Shown one piece after another: positions 1 through 5,660 of a stretch of 6,103 nucleotides of DNA. Position 1 is the stretch's first letter. Each line of letters starts with the position of its first letter. The translations under genes and the position numbers were made by a program. The notes below the pieces were generated by a model. The model had not been told where the DNA came from. It saw only the letters and a program-made list of their open reading frames with translations, and did not search any database. Source of the DNA: Candidatus Woesearchaeota archaeon (GTDB lineage: Archaea > Nanobdellota > Nanobdellia > SCGC-AAA011-G17 > VGLX01). Location of the stretch: NCBI GenBank assembly GCA_016866645.1, contig VGLX01000091.1, positions 1-6,103 of the forward strand, written 5' to 3'.

Positions 1-285
1 TCTTCTGTGTCTTTCTTCCAGCAGTAGGGCTATTTCAGTGGTCTTGTTTTCGCTTATCTTTTTTCCTGCTTCCTTATGCAATGAAATGGCTTCCCTGTGG
101 TCTGTGCTTGCAACTTCTTCTATGAAAAATATTGTAAAAGCATCATTTGCTGCGATAACTGCGTCTACTGAGTGGTCGAGGCTCGCTTTGTATCTCTCTT
201 TTTCAAGGTTATCTTTCGCGCTTTTGATAAACTCGTCAGCATCCTTTAGCCGGATTATCGCTTTGCTTTTGTCTTCTTTGTTCAT
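1..285 (-). CDS. HEPN-domain protein, C-terminus cut off by the window edge (predicted toxin of a MNT/HEPN pair)
   Basis: The first 95 codons are visible; the frame is open to the window edge, so the C-terminus is missing. The N-terminal half reads as a helical HEPN bundle: a helix around residues 8-28, then RYKASLDHSVDAVIAANDAF (about 31-50), which matches the alternating Ala/aromatic helix of HEPN proteins, and then a DHREAISLHKEAG stretch (about 62-74) like their conserved HKG/xISLF segment. The start ATG overlaps the stop of the upstream nucleotidyltransferase gene (ATGA, 282-285), so the two are translationally coupled. In characterised HepT toxins the RNase motif RX4-6H lies in the C-terminal helix, which is outside the window, so RNase activity cannot be judged here. 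Family membership is inferred from pattern and context. It could instead be a HEPN protein that only partners the nucleotidyltransferase. Confidence 0.72.
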   Translation of the reverse strand, partial: MNKEDKSKAIIRLKDADEFIKSAKDNLEKERYKASLDHSVDAVIAANDAFTIFFIEEVASTDHREAISLHKEAGKKISENKTTEIALLLEERHRR

Positions 286-881
286 GTTACCATCTCCATA
301 AGCTGCTTGCCATAAAGCACCTTATGATTTTTGATGACTGATAAGATGAATGGCTCCTGACTTTTATAAATCTTTTTAAGCTCGTTTAAGGTTACTAAAT
401 CCACTCGTAATAATAAGTCGTTTTTTAGGAACTCTTCTTTCGTTTTATTGACCTTTTCCTCCAAAGCCTTACTTATTTTGCTTACTATAACTAAGATGTC
501 TATGTCAGATGTTAGATCTGCTTTTCCAGAAGCTACAGAGCCGTATAATATGATGGATATAGCATGGCCCTTTGTTGTTTTGATAAGATTGCTTAATGTG
601 TCGTAGTAGAATGCGCTCTCTTTTTCAAATAGGGGTATTATGGCATCTTTAATGAACAGGTTTTCTTTGTTAATAGAAAAAAGTTTTATTTTGCCCTTCA
701 TGCTAACTTTGATAACATTCTCTTTGCCTAGCTTTTCTATTACCCTGCTCAAAGCGCCTTTGTTAATTCCTGTGTCCTTAGACAGTTCAGTGATGTTAAA
801 TTGCCAGTCTTTGTGTTTCACTAGGTGGTTTAACACCTGAACATTGCTCTTCTTACCGAGTATTCGTTCTATTAGTTGCAT
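282..881 (-). CDS. Winged-helix plus minimal nucleotidyltransferase fusion (predicted MntA-type antitoxin and autorepressor)
   Basis: A 199-residue protein with two parts. Residues about 1-75 look like a winged helix-turn-helix: the ITELSKDTGINKGALSRVIEKL segment spans about 30-51 and is followed by a basic wing. Residues about 105-190 are a minimal nucleotidyltransferase domain with G114-S115, ten residues, then D126-x-D128 (GSx10DxD), and a third acidic residue D161 in RVDLVT. The catalytic set is therefore complete. In characterised MntA/HepT pairs the nucleotidyltransferase AMPylates and silences the HEPN toxin; that role is inferred here from the overlap with the HEPN gene. The added DNA-binding domain suggests that it also represses its own operon, which fits the palindrome at 884-901. 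ATG at 881 is the first start downstream of the TATA box. There is no Shine-Dalgarno sequence, only an A-rich leader. Confidence 0.85.
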   Translation of the reverse strand: MQLIERILGKKSNVQVLNHLVKHKDWQFNITELSKDTGINKGALSRVIEKLGKENVIKVSMKGKIKLFSINKENLFIKDAIIPLFEKESAFYYDTLSNLIKTTKGHAISIILYGSVASGKADLTSDIDILVIVSKISKALEEKVNKTKEEFLKNDLLLRVDLVTLNELKKIYKSQEPFILSVIKNHKVLYGKQLMEMVT

Positions 882-883
882 TT

Positions 884-910
884 TTACAACATATGTTGTA
901 ATTTTACAAC
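884..910. promoter_or_regulatory. Operator candidate: 18-bp perfect palindrome plus a third half-site
   Basis: TTACAACATATGTTGTAA at 884-901 is a perfect palindrome. The half-site is repeated a third time at 904-910 (TTACAAC). Written as direct repeats, TTTTACAAC occurs at 882-890 and 902-910, exactly 20 bp apart, or two helical turns. The block fills the space between the TATA box at 911-919 and the ATG at 881, covering the expected transcription start near 889. A bound dimer there would block initiation. The obvious candidate ligand is the winged-helix domain encoded just downstream; this is inference from position and symmetry. Confidence 0.7.
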
Positions 911-919
911 TATTTAAAG
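911..919 (-). promoter_or_regulatory. TATA box of the MNT/HEPN operon
   Basis: On the minus strand the sequence reads CTTTAAATA, a good archaeal TATA box, centred about 34 bases upstream of the ATG at 881. That predicts a start near 889 and a leader of only about eight bases. It directly abuts the three-half-site operator candidate. Confidence 0.6.
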
Positions 920-1011
920 CTTACGGTCGCTGTTGTGAAAACCTTCTACCCAAGAAAATAAGGTCCGCCGAGGCTGGGATTTGAACCCAGATATCCTTTC
1001 GGAAACAAGCT

Positions 1012-1023
1012 AACCGGATAGTT
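1012..1023 (-). other. Canonical-position tRNA intron at 37/38 (12 nt)
   Basis: The intron is AACTATCCGGTT. The central 4-bp helix pairs exon CTGG (positions 32-35) with intron CCGG (C-G, U-G, G-C, G-C). The bulges are A-A|A on the 5' side and T-T|A on the 3' side, both cut after the second base. At 12 nt it is near the lower size limit known for archaeal tRNA introns. Confidence 0.85.
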
Positions 1024-1030
1024 TTCCAGG

Positions 1031-1054
1031 TTCGCACCTTAGGTCAAGTAAGGT
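1031..1054 (-). other. Noncanonical tRNA intron at position 30/31 (24 nt)
   Basis: The intron lies inside the 5' strand of the anticodon stem. The bulge-helix-bulge is seen directly. The central 4-bp helix is exon CGCA (tRNA positions 25-28) with intron TGCG. The 5' bulge is A-G|A and the 3' bulge A-A|C, each cut after its second base. The intron itself forms a CCTTA/TAAGG hairpin with a seven-base loop. Removing it places C31 opposite G39 and completes a five-pair anticodon stem. Confidence 0.85.
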
Positions 1055-1110
1055 CTTGCGCACTACCAGGTTATGCGACCTCGGCACGGGGTATTGAATA
1101 GAAATCAGTT

Positions 1111-1119
1111 TTTATAAAA
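1111..1119 (-). promoter_or_regulatory. TATA box of the tRNA-Ser gene
   Basis: The minus strand reads TTTTATAAAAAC here, centred about 29 bases upstream of the tRNA 5' end at 1085. The box begins immediately after the stop codon of the preceding gene (TAG, 1120-1122), so the tRNA promoter uses the whole available gap. Confidence 0.65.
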
Positions 1120-2031
1120 CTATTGTTCCATTGCAGTCTGTAGTTTTATTAGGTTTATATAAGTGTCAACGCCTTTAGGCTGTAACACTATGTAAGACAC
1201 GTCTTCTTTTTCTAAACATTCTACTATTTTTCTCGTGTGCGCTGCTCCGAACACCAGCACTGCCTTTTTCTTCCTGCTTTGGGCCATGTACTGTAAAGTC
1301 TTCTCCACTCCTATCTCGCTTCGTTTTTCTGATACGAGCTTTTCGAACAGCCAGACTTTGCCTTCGCTAGTCGTAGGTGTTGTTGCTACGTACCATGCAG
1401 TGTTGTGTATGTCTTCATCTTCTGCTCCGCGAGTCTCGATTAAGGTGTCGTTCACGTACTCGTAAGCCACTCCTGCAGGGAACGCGGTCAATGACTGCTC
1501 TTTGCCTTCAGGCATCCAGAACCCTCTGAACACGTACCAGAACAGCTTGTAGAAATTGCTCGTGTTAGACTCTATCATTTCTTTGGTTACATCCTCTTGT
1601 GGCGTCCCTTCTAACACTAGCATGTCTATGCTGTTCTCTTTGTTCATCTCGTCTATGCTGTTGTAGAGGCTCTCTTGGACTACTGTCTTGTCTCCGAAGC
1701 TGCTTGCCTTGTGTATGTCCTGGATGTATACTATTAACTTGTCGCTTTTTTTGCTTTCATGATACTTGATTATGCTGGCGCTTTCGCAGTCGAAAGTTTC
1801 TCCGTTAATCTTTATTTTTTCATACTTCTGTTCAAGCTCGTCGGCCATCATGCCTTCCAGGCTCACCTTATTGATCCGTTGCGTTATGACTTTGCCTTTT
1901 TCTTGCTTCTTCCTGTAACTTTCGGAACCCATCTCCTTAAGCTGGCTGCATGCGGAGTATCCCATTACTAAACCTGCTCCTAGGACTATGCTTATGCATG
2001 TAATGCTTAACGCTTTGAATAGTCTTCCCAT
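1120..2031 (-). CDS. Membrane-anchored TraB/ChaN/TIKI-like protein (predicted)
   Basis: A 303-residue protein. Residues about 7-26 form one hydrophobic N-terminal segment after a short basic start, which suggests a membrane anchor or signal peptide with the remainder outside the cell. A cysteine at 28 (YSAC) is only a poor lipobox. The body has the spaced motifs of the TraB/ChaN/TIKI fold: VYIQDIH (101-107) with a following glutamine at 119, LVLEGTP (138-144), RGAEDED (201-207) and FGAAHTRKI (261-269). These resemble the paired histidines and acidic residues that bind metal in TIKI-type enzymes. The family assignment comes from motif recall and is moderate; substrate and activity are unknown. 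The ATG lies about 29 bases from its TATA box, so the message is probably leaderless. The gap to the deaminase gene upstream is 44 bp. Confidence 0.62.
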   Translation of the reverse strand: MGRLFKALSITCISIVLGAGLVMGYSACSQLKEMGSESYRKKQEKGKVITQRINKVSLEGMMADELEQKYEKIKINGETFDCESASIIKYHESKKSDKLIVYIQDIHKASSFGDKTVVQESLYNSIDEMNKENSIDMLVLEGTPQEDVTKEMIESNTSNFYKLFWYVFRGFWMPEGKEQSLTAFPAGVAYEYVNDTLIETRGAEDEDIHNTAWYVATTPTTSEGKVWLFEKLVSEKRSEIGVEKTLQYMAQSRKKKAVLVFGAAHTRKIVECLEKEDVSYIVLQPKGVDTYINLIKLQTAMEQ

Positions 2032-2054
2032 AGCGTAGAGAACGGATATTTGAG

Positions 2055-2066
2055 ATATTTAAAAGG
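2055..2066 (-). promoter_or_regulatory. TATA box of the TraB/ChaN/TIKI-like gene
   Basis: The minus strand reads TTTTAAATATCT, centred about 29 bases upstream of the ATG at 2031. This predicts a start at or within a few bases of the start codon. No ribosome binding site is present in the AT-poor spacer (2032-2050). Confidence 0.6.
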
Positions 2067-2075
2067 TTTTGGTTT

Positions 2076-2543
2076 TCAATAACGTTTCTTGTCTTTTTTA
2101 GAACCCCATTCTTTGAAAGGCTTCAGGCATTCATGCCGGTCAATCTGCACTTTCTTGACATGTTCTTTCTTAGCTTTGCCTTTTATAGCATCATATACGA
2201 ATTTGTCGTCAAATCCTATATTTTCGGCGTCTTCTTTCGTGCAGCCGTAATAGACTTTCTTGATCCTGGCCCAGTGTATGGCTGAGAAGCACATCGGGCA
2301 AGGCTCACAGGAGGAATATATCTCGCAATCAGACAGGTCGAAGCGCTTAAGCTTCGCAGATGCTTTCCTTATGGCAACTATCTCTGCATGCGAAGTAGGG
2401 TCGTTGCTCTTAAGAACTTGATTATGCGCTTTCGCGATTATCTTATCGTCTTTCACTATGACCGCTCCGAAAGGCCCGCCGCTGTTGCTTTTCAATCCTT
2501 TAGACGCCTCTTCAACAGCCTTTTTCATGAACTTGTTTACCAT
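2076..2543 (-). CDS. guaD: Nucleoside/guanine deaminase (cytidine deaminase-like zinc enzyme)
   Basis: A 155-residue single-domain zinc deaminase of normal length. Zinc ligands are H52 in SHAE (51-54) and C82 and C85 in CEPCPMC (79-85); E54 is the proton shuttle. The closest pattern I recognise is bacterial guanine deaminase rather than TadA: NDPTSHAEIVAIRKA (47-61), GGPFGAVIVKD, WARIKKVYY, the acidic GFDD at 110-113, and a C-terminal tyrosine (KKRY). In Bacillus subtilis GuaD a terminal tyrosine from the swapped C-terminal segment closes the active site. N41 and D113 align with residues that contact guanine there, from memory. It would convert guanine to xanthine in purine salvage in the cytoplasm. 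A related substrate is possible. No purine genes lie nearby. The start ATG is supported by a TATA box 30 bases upstream. Confidence 0.85.
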   Translation of the reverse strand: MVNKFMKKAVEEASKGLKSNSGGPFGAVIVKDDKIIAKAHNQVLKSNDPTSHAEIVAIRKASAKLKRFDLSDCEIYSSCEPCPMCFSAIHWARIKKVYYGCTKEDAENIGFDDKFVYDAIKGKAKKEHVKKVQIDRHECLKPFKEWGSKKDKKRY

Positions 2544-2567
2544 CGAGGATTAGGTAAGAGGTCGTTG

Positions 2568-2578
2568 TTTTTATAATT
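2568..2578 (-). promoter_or_regulatory. TATA box of the deaminase gene
   Basis: The minus strand reads AATTATAAAAAC, centred about 30 bases upstream of the ATG at 2543. Transcription should begin a few bases before the start codon. No Shine-Dalgarno sequence is seen. Confidence 0.6.
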
Positions 2579-2582
2579 TTCT

Positions 2583-2597
2583 AAAGAAGGCTTCTTT
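2583..2597 (-). terminator. Possible weak terminator or symmetric element downstream of corA
   Basis: AAAGAAG and CTTCTTT are separated by a single base, so a realistic hairpin has at most about five pairs with a five-base loop. It lies 10 bases after the corA stop codon and is followed on the minus strand by A/T-rich sequence but no long T run. It is the only symmetric element in the 63-bp gap and could equally be chance. Confidence 0.2.
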
Positions 2598-2606
2598 CGC
2601 AGGAGG

Positions 2607-3590
2607 TTATATCCACTTCTTCTTCAGATGGAAGTATAAGTACAGCACTAGCGCGAGAGATATCATCATAGTCGCGGCGATTATGTAGCCGTATGGCGAT
2701 TCTAATTCTGGCATGTACTTGAAGTTCATTCCGTAGAAGCTTGCTATGAACGTAGGAACCATGATGATTACTGTCATCGCTGTGAGTTTCTTCATGATTA
2801 TGTTCAGGTCATTGGATATGATCGCAAGCTTGTTGTTAATCGTTGTGGCGTATATTTCTAGCAAGTCCGTTAGTATCTCTCTCTGGACTGCTAACAGGTC
2901 TATCTGGTGTATCAGCGTGTCGTAAACATCGTCCATGAGCATCAATAACTCTTTATCTAGCGTTAAAGGCGTTAAGCCTCTTTTTATCGTGTATATGAGT
3001 TTCGCTGACGCCCAGAGCTGCTTGCTCATCCTGAAGCACTTGCGCTTTAAGGTCACTATCTCGCTCACCATATGGGGGCTTATATCCTGCTTAGTGACTT
3101 CGTCTTCCACAGCCATTATCTTGTCATCAAGCACGTCTAAGACATCATAGTTCTCTCTTGCGTCCTCATGCAGGAAGTGGTATAAGAAATACGCTGGGCT
3201 GTTCTCTTTGCCTTCTTCTTTAAGCTTTTGCGTGATGCTTGTGAAAAGCTCCGAGTGGTATTTTGACCGTTGGGGAATGGTCACTGTCAAGACGTTCTTC
3301 TTTAGGTCAAATAACGTATGCGTAACCTTCATCTCATCATCTTCAATGTAGTAATCTATGAAGACGAAGACCAGGGGCCTCATCGAGTACCTCATAGAGC
3401 GCGCTTCTTTGGTGTAGTTTAAGAAGTATTTTTTTTGGAACTTGAACTCCTTACAGACCTTGTCTATCTCCTCTTCTGTAGGGTGTTCTAATAATAAGCA
3501 TGCGAAAGATTTCTTGCCTTTGATCTTTGGAAGGTCTCCTTTCTTTATCAGAGCGCATGTCCCGTTGTTTGATGCGAAGCATCGTATCAT
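2607..3590 (-). CDS. corA: CorA-type magnesium/divalent metal transporter
   Basis: A 327-residue protein (starting at the ATG) with the CorA plan. A cytoplasmic alpha/beta N-terminal domain is followed by a long charged helix region (about 135-265). Two C-terminal transmembrane helices follow at about 268-287 and 301-321, with the signature GMN at 287-289 in YGMNF between them. The tail ends in basic residues. CorA proteins are homopentameric channels for Mg2+, in some members Co2+ or Ni2+. A GTG at 3605 would add five residues, but the TATA box is centred 28 bases before the ATG at 3590 and only about 13 before the GTG, and the MIRCF start looks like other CorA N-termini, so ATG is preferred. 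The mobile element ends 46 bp upstream and leaves the TATA box intact. Confidence 0.92.
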   Translation of the reverse strand: MIRCFASNNGTCALIKKGDLPKIKGKKSFACLLLEHPTEEEIDKVCKEFKFQKKYFLNYTKEARSMRYSMRPLVFVFIDYYIEDDEMKVTHTLFDLKKNVLTVTIPQRSKYHSELFTSITQKLKEEGKENSPAYFLYHFLHEDARENYDVLDVLDDKIMAVEDEVTKQDISPHMVSEIVTLKRKCFRMSKQLWASAKLIYTIKRGLTPLTLDKELLMLMDDVYDTLIHQIDLLAVQREILTDLLEIYATTINNKLAIISNDLNIIMKKLTAMTVIIMVPTFIASFYGMNFKYMPELESPYGYIIAATMMISLALVLYLYFHLKKKWI

Positions 3591-3613
3591 ACTTACTGAA
3601 TGCACATGTTTTA

Positions 3614-3621
3614 GTTATAAA
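3614..3621 (-). promoter_or_regulatory. TATA box of corA
   Basis: The minus strand reads TTTATAAC, centred about 28 bases upstream of the ATG at 3590. The inserted element starts at 3637, so the box is preserved. Sequence more than about 15 bases upstream of the box now derives from the element instead of the original neighbour. Confidence 0.6.
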
Positions 3622-3627
3622 CTTTAT

Positions 3628-3636
3628 CTTTTCACG
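3628..3636. repeat. Target site duplication, left copy (CTTTTCACG)
   Basis: This 9-bp sequence is identical to 5679-5687 and in the same orientation. Both copies directly abut the outer ends of the inverted repeats, as expected of a duplicated insertion target. Confidence 0.88.
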
Positions 3637-3654
3637 GGCTTTGTGTAAATAGTA
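3637..3654 (+). repeat. Left terminal inverted repeat
   Basis: The sequence is GGCTTTGTGTAAATAGTA. It matches the reverse complement of 5661-5678 at 15 of 18 positions, with three adjacent mismatches in the middle (AAT against TTA). Confidence 0.88.
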
Positions 3655-4287
3655 TTATTCTTGCATGACTTTATACACACCTTCCTGACTTTCTACACAG
3701 AAAGTCGCTTGTATTCCGAGTTCTATCATTTCTTGAATGACTACGCAAAGGTTATGGCATAGTATCTTGCAGAGTAGTTCGTTAGTTTGTGCGGTTTGTG
3801 TCTTGCTTCTAATGTTATCCCTGAACTTAGATTTTATCATGTGGAAAACTGTCTCGCTATTTGACCTGTAATGGTTTGGTCTGCCAAACTCATACGTTGG
3901 CTGTTCTAAGTTACTGCACAAGTCGTTTAAGAGTTGCATGAATAGTAAGCCCTCATTAGTTTGTGCAGTATCGTAAGCCTTCCAGACTTGCGGATATGTT
4001 ACTCTCATGCCCTTAGTAACTATGATATTTCCTTCTTGGTCTATCTCTTGCTTGATATAGAATTCTACCGCATAGATGTGTTTGCATTTCTTTTTTCTTA
4101 ATTCACAGTCAGGGCAGTTGCATTCTGGTTCGTGTCCGTTGAACTTTACGAGGTAGGTCTTGTTTTCTCGTTGGCTCGGAACTAACCAGCCTTTATCGGT
4201 CTTAACTATTTTCAAAGTTTTTGCTATGAGCTGTCCTCTTTGTTCTCGGGATAAATCCCACCAATCTTGTTTCGTTTCTTGTTGCAT
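3655..4287 (-). pseudogene. Internally deleted SWIM-zinc-finger transposase (N- and C-terminal parts fused in frame)
   Basis: An open frame of 210 residues. A SWIM zinc finger is complete: C56-x-C58, then C68-x-H70. Then YPQVWKAYDTAQTNEGLLFM (about 98-117) and the following segment through FGRP (134-137) match the conserved N-terminal part of SWIM transposases. Directly after this comes HYRSNSETVFHMIKSKF (139-155) and SKTQTAQTNELLCKILCHNL (161-180), which in full-length relatives belongs to the far C-terminus and includes the last catalytic glutamate (here E145). The two catalytic aspartates and some 200 or more residues between are missing, judged from memory of full-length proteins. The frame is kept and there is no internal stop, so a shortened DNA-binding protein may still be made. 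It might repress or compete with intact transposase. A start at ATG 4287 is plausible. Confidence 0.75.
3667..3699 (+). repeat. Iterated 13-bp motif near the left end of the element (two copies)
   Basis: GACTTTATACACA at 3667-3679 and GACTTTCTACACA at 3687-3699 differ by one base and are spaced exactly 20 bp. They lie inside the last codons of the transposase gene. The same motif appears at the right end and, more diverged, within both terminal repeats, so transposase binding is a natural reading. Confidence 0.65.
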
Positions 4288-4312
4288 TTACTTTTGTCGC
4301 CTATTAAAACTG

Positions 4313-4323
4313 GTATTATTAAA
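4313..4323 (-). promoter_or_regulatory. Possible TATA box of the transposase remnant
   Basis: The minus strand reads TTTAATAATAC, centred about 31 bases before the ATG at 4287. A second AT-rich run at 4301-4310 is too close to the start for a leaderless message. Weak match. Confidence 0.35.
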
Positions 4324-4372
4324 GAACTACCTAACTTAATCTGAACAAATATGACTTTTATTGTATAGAAAA

Positions 4373-4383
4373 CTATAAAAAAA
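4373..4383 (+). promoter_or_regulatory. TATA box of the methyltransferase-nuclease gene
   Basis: CTATAAAAAAA is centred about 26 bases before the GTG at 4404. This predicts a transcript that starts at the GTG itself. The surrounding 4288-4403 is very AT-rich, which lowers the specificity of this call. The rest of that 116-bp gap shows no repeat or RNA structure I can support. Confidence 0.55.
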
Positions 4384-4403
4384 CTAAAAATGTATTATTT
4401 TGA

Positions 4404-5612
4404 GTGGAAACCAATACTATTTATGAAGGCGATAATCTCGAAATTCTAAGTAAGTTCCCAAACAAAAGCATCGACCTAATTTATGCTGACCCACCATTTT
4501 TTTCTAATAAACATTATGAAGTTATCTGGAAAGATGGCGCAGAAATACGTGCTTTTCAAGACCGTTGGCAAGGCGGAATAGAACATTATACTTCTTGGAT
4601 GGAACCAAGATTAAGAGAATGTCATCGAGTGTTGAAAGATAGCGGTTCTATGTATCTACATTGTGATTATCACGCAGATGCACATTTAAGAATTTTAATG
4701 GACAAAATTTTTGGCGAGAATAATTTTAGAAACGAAATAATTTGGCATTATAGAAAATGGTCTGCTGGTTGGCAACAATTTCAAAGAAACCATGACGTTA
4801 TTCTTTTTTATTCAAAAACTAATAACAAAAACAGGGTATTTAATAAAACGTTTATGGACAGGGCAGAATCAACTTTAAAGCGTTTTGGTAATGCAAAAAT
4901 AATTTCTGGATTCGATGAAAAAACTGGAGAGAGACTACCTTCTCAAGTATCTAAAAAAGAATCTGAAGGGGTACCAATGGATGATGTTTGGGATATTGGA
5001 AGAGTTCCACCAATAAAACAGATATTTCCAACACAAAAACCAGAAGAATTATTAAAAAGAATAATTAAAGCATCATCTAAAGAAGGAGATTTAGTTTTAG
5101 ACCCCTTTTGTGGTTGCGGAACTACTTTAGTTGTTTCTGAAGAACTTAAACGTAAATGGATAGGCATAGATGTAAGTCCGACTGCCTGTAAAGTGATGGC
5201 TAAAAGATTGAAACAAGCTTTTTCTATAACCCCTAATGTAATTAAAGGGGAAATAGATATGAAATATGTTAAAAAGCTAAATCCTTATGACTTTCAAAAT
5301 TGGGTTGTTGTAGATAAGTTTCTTGGTAATGTAAGTAGGACAAAATCGGGTGATTTTGGTGTAGATGGTATGACTTCACAAATAACTGGGGGTTATCCTA
5401 TTCAGGTAAAACAAAGTGAAAATATTGGAAGAAATGTTATTGATAATTTTGAAACGGCTTTAAGGAGATTGAATAAAAAGAAAGGTTATATAGTTGCATT
5501 TTCTTTTGGAAAAGGGGCTTATGAAGAAGTAGCCAGAGTAAAAAATCAAGAGGGGTTAGTCATCATTTTAAGAACTGTTCAAGAATTGATAGATGGCGAA
5601 GTTGAAGAATAG
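4404..5612 (+). CDS. Single-chain DNA methyltransferase with C-terminal Mrr-like nuclease domain
   Basis: A 402-residue protein. The methyltransferase part has motif IV DPPF at 29-32 ahead of motif I DPFCGCGTT at 233-241 and motif II GID at 254-256, the order of beta-class amino-methyltransferases. DPPF favours N6-adenine over N4-cytosine. The middle region (about 140-205) would hold target recognition. Residues about 294-400 look like an Mrr-type PD-(D/E)XK nuclease: GDFGVDG with D321, then QVK at 334-336, the QxK variant seen in Mrr, then DNFETALRRLNKKKGYIVAF. The predicted role is modification and cleavage by one chain; whether it cuts, and its site, are unknown. GTG at 4404 is forced by the in-frame TGA at 4401 and fits the TATA spacing. 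Lysine codons are almost all AAA, whereas the gene at the right edge favours AAG, which fits acquisition. The gene is the passenger of the mobile element. Confidence 0.85.
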   Translation: METNTIYEGDNLEILSKFPNKSIDLIYADPPFFSNKHYEVIWKDGAEIRAFQDRWQGGIEHYTSWMEPRLRECHRVLKDSGSMYLHCDYHADAHLRILMDKIFGENNFRNEIIWHYRKWSAGWQQFQRNHDVILFYSKTNNKNRVFNKTFMDRAESTLKRFGNAKIISGFDEKTGERLPSQVSKKESEGVPMDDVWDIGRVPPIKQIFPTQKPEELLKRIIKASSKEGDLVLDPFCGCGTTLVVSEELKRKWIGIDVSPTACKVMAKRLKQAFSITPNVIKGEIDMKYVKKLNPYDFQNWVVVDKFLGNVSRTKSGDFGVDGMTSQITGGYPIQVKQSENIGRNVIDNFETALRRLNKKKGYIVAFSFGKGAYEEVARVKNQEGLVIILRTVQELIDGEVEE

Positions 5613-5622
5613 GAAATTCTAA

Positions 5623-5655
5623 GACTTTTTACACAGAACTTTTACTTTTTACACA
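5623..5655 (+). repeat. Iterated 13-bp motif near the right end of the element (two copies)
   Basis: GACTTTTTACACA at 5623-5635 and TACTTTTTACACA at 5643-5655 are again exactly 20 bp apart. A third, diverged copy at 5661-5673 is part of the right inverted repeat. The T5 runs lie 14 and 34 bases after the methyltransferase stop codon and could also serve as archaeal oligo-T termination signals. Confidence 0.65.
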
Positions 5656-5660
5656 CAGAC

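Larger units (their letters stand above)
966..1085 (-). tRNA. tRNA-Ser(GGA), with two introns
   Basis: The ends pair as GCCGAGG/CCTCGGC. The D arm is GCAT/GTGC with A14, G18-G19 and A21 in place, and the T arm is CTGGG-TTCAAAT-CCCAG. A 15-base variable arm (stem TCC/GGA) makes this a class II tRNA. The mature anticodon arm becomes regular only after removing 1031-1054 and 1012-1023: stem CAAGC/GCTTG, loop CTGGAAA, anticodon GGA at 1025-1027 with U33 and A37. The spliced product is 84 nt. The discriminator base is G, as expected for serine, and CCA is not encoded. In the direction of transcription the exons are 1085-1055, 1030-1024 and 1011-966. The alternative of reading TGA from the hairpin at 1031-1054 as anticodon was rejected because it gives C37 and leaves the CAAG/CTTG stem unused. 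The gene sits alone between two minus-strand protein genes with its own TATA box. Confidence 0.93.

Noticed and set aside
1031..1054. Hairpin CCTTA/TAAGG with loop CTTGACC read as the anticodon arm (anticodon TGA, also serine)
   Set aside because: It would put C at position 37, leave the CAAG/GCTTG stem unpaired and not give a normal length. The two-intron solution satisfies all conserved positions and both splice signals.
2001..2031. Lipoprotein signal in the TraB/ChaN/TIKI-like protein
   Set aside because: The cysteine at residue 28 is preceded by YSA, a poor lipobox; a plain membrane anchor explains the hydrophobic segment.
2583..2597. Strong intrinsic terminator after corA
   Set aside because: The loop would be one base if fully paired and no T run follows; kept only as a low-confidence entry.
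3591..3605. GTG at 3605 as the start of corA
   Set aside because: It is only about 13 bases from the TATA box; ATG 3590 has the spacing seen at the other genes and the usual CorA N-terminus.
4390..4404. ATG at 4390 as an upstream start for the methyltransferase
   Set aside because: It is in a different frame, and an in-frame TGA lies directly before the GTG at 4404.
5623..5655. CRISPR-like repeats
   Set aside because: Only two short copies with a 7-bp gap, matching motifs at the element's other end; they are terminal motifs of the transposon.
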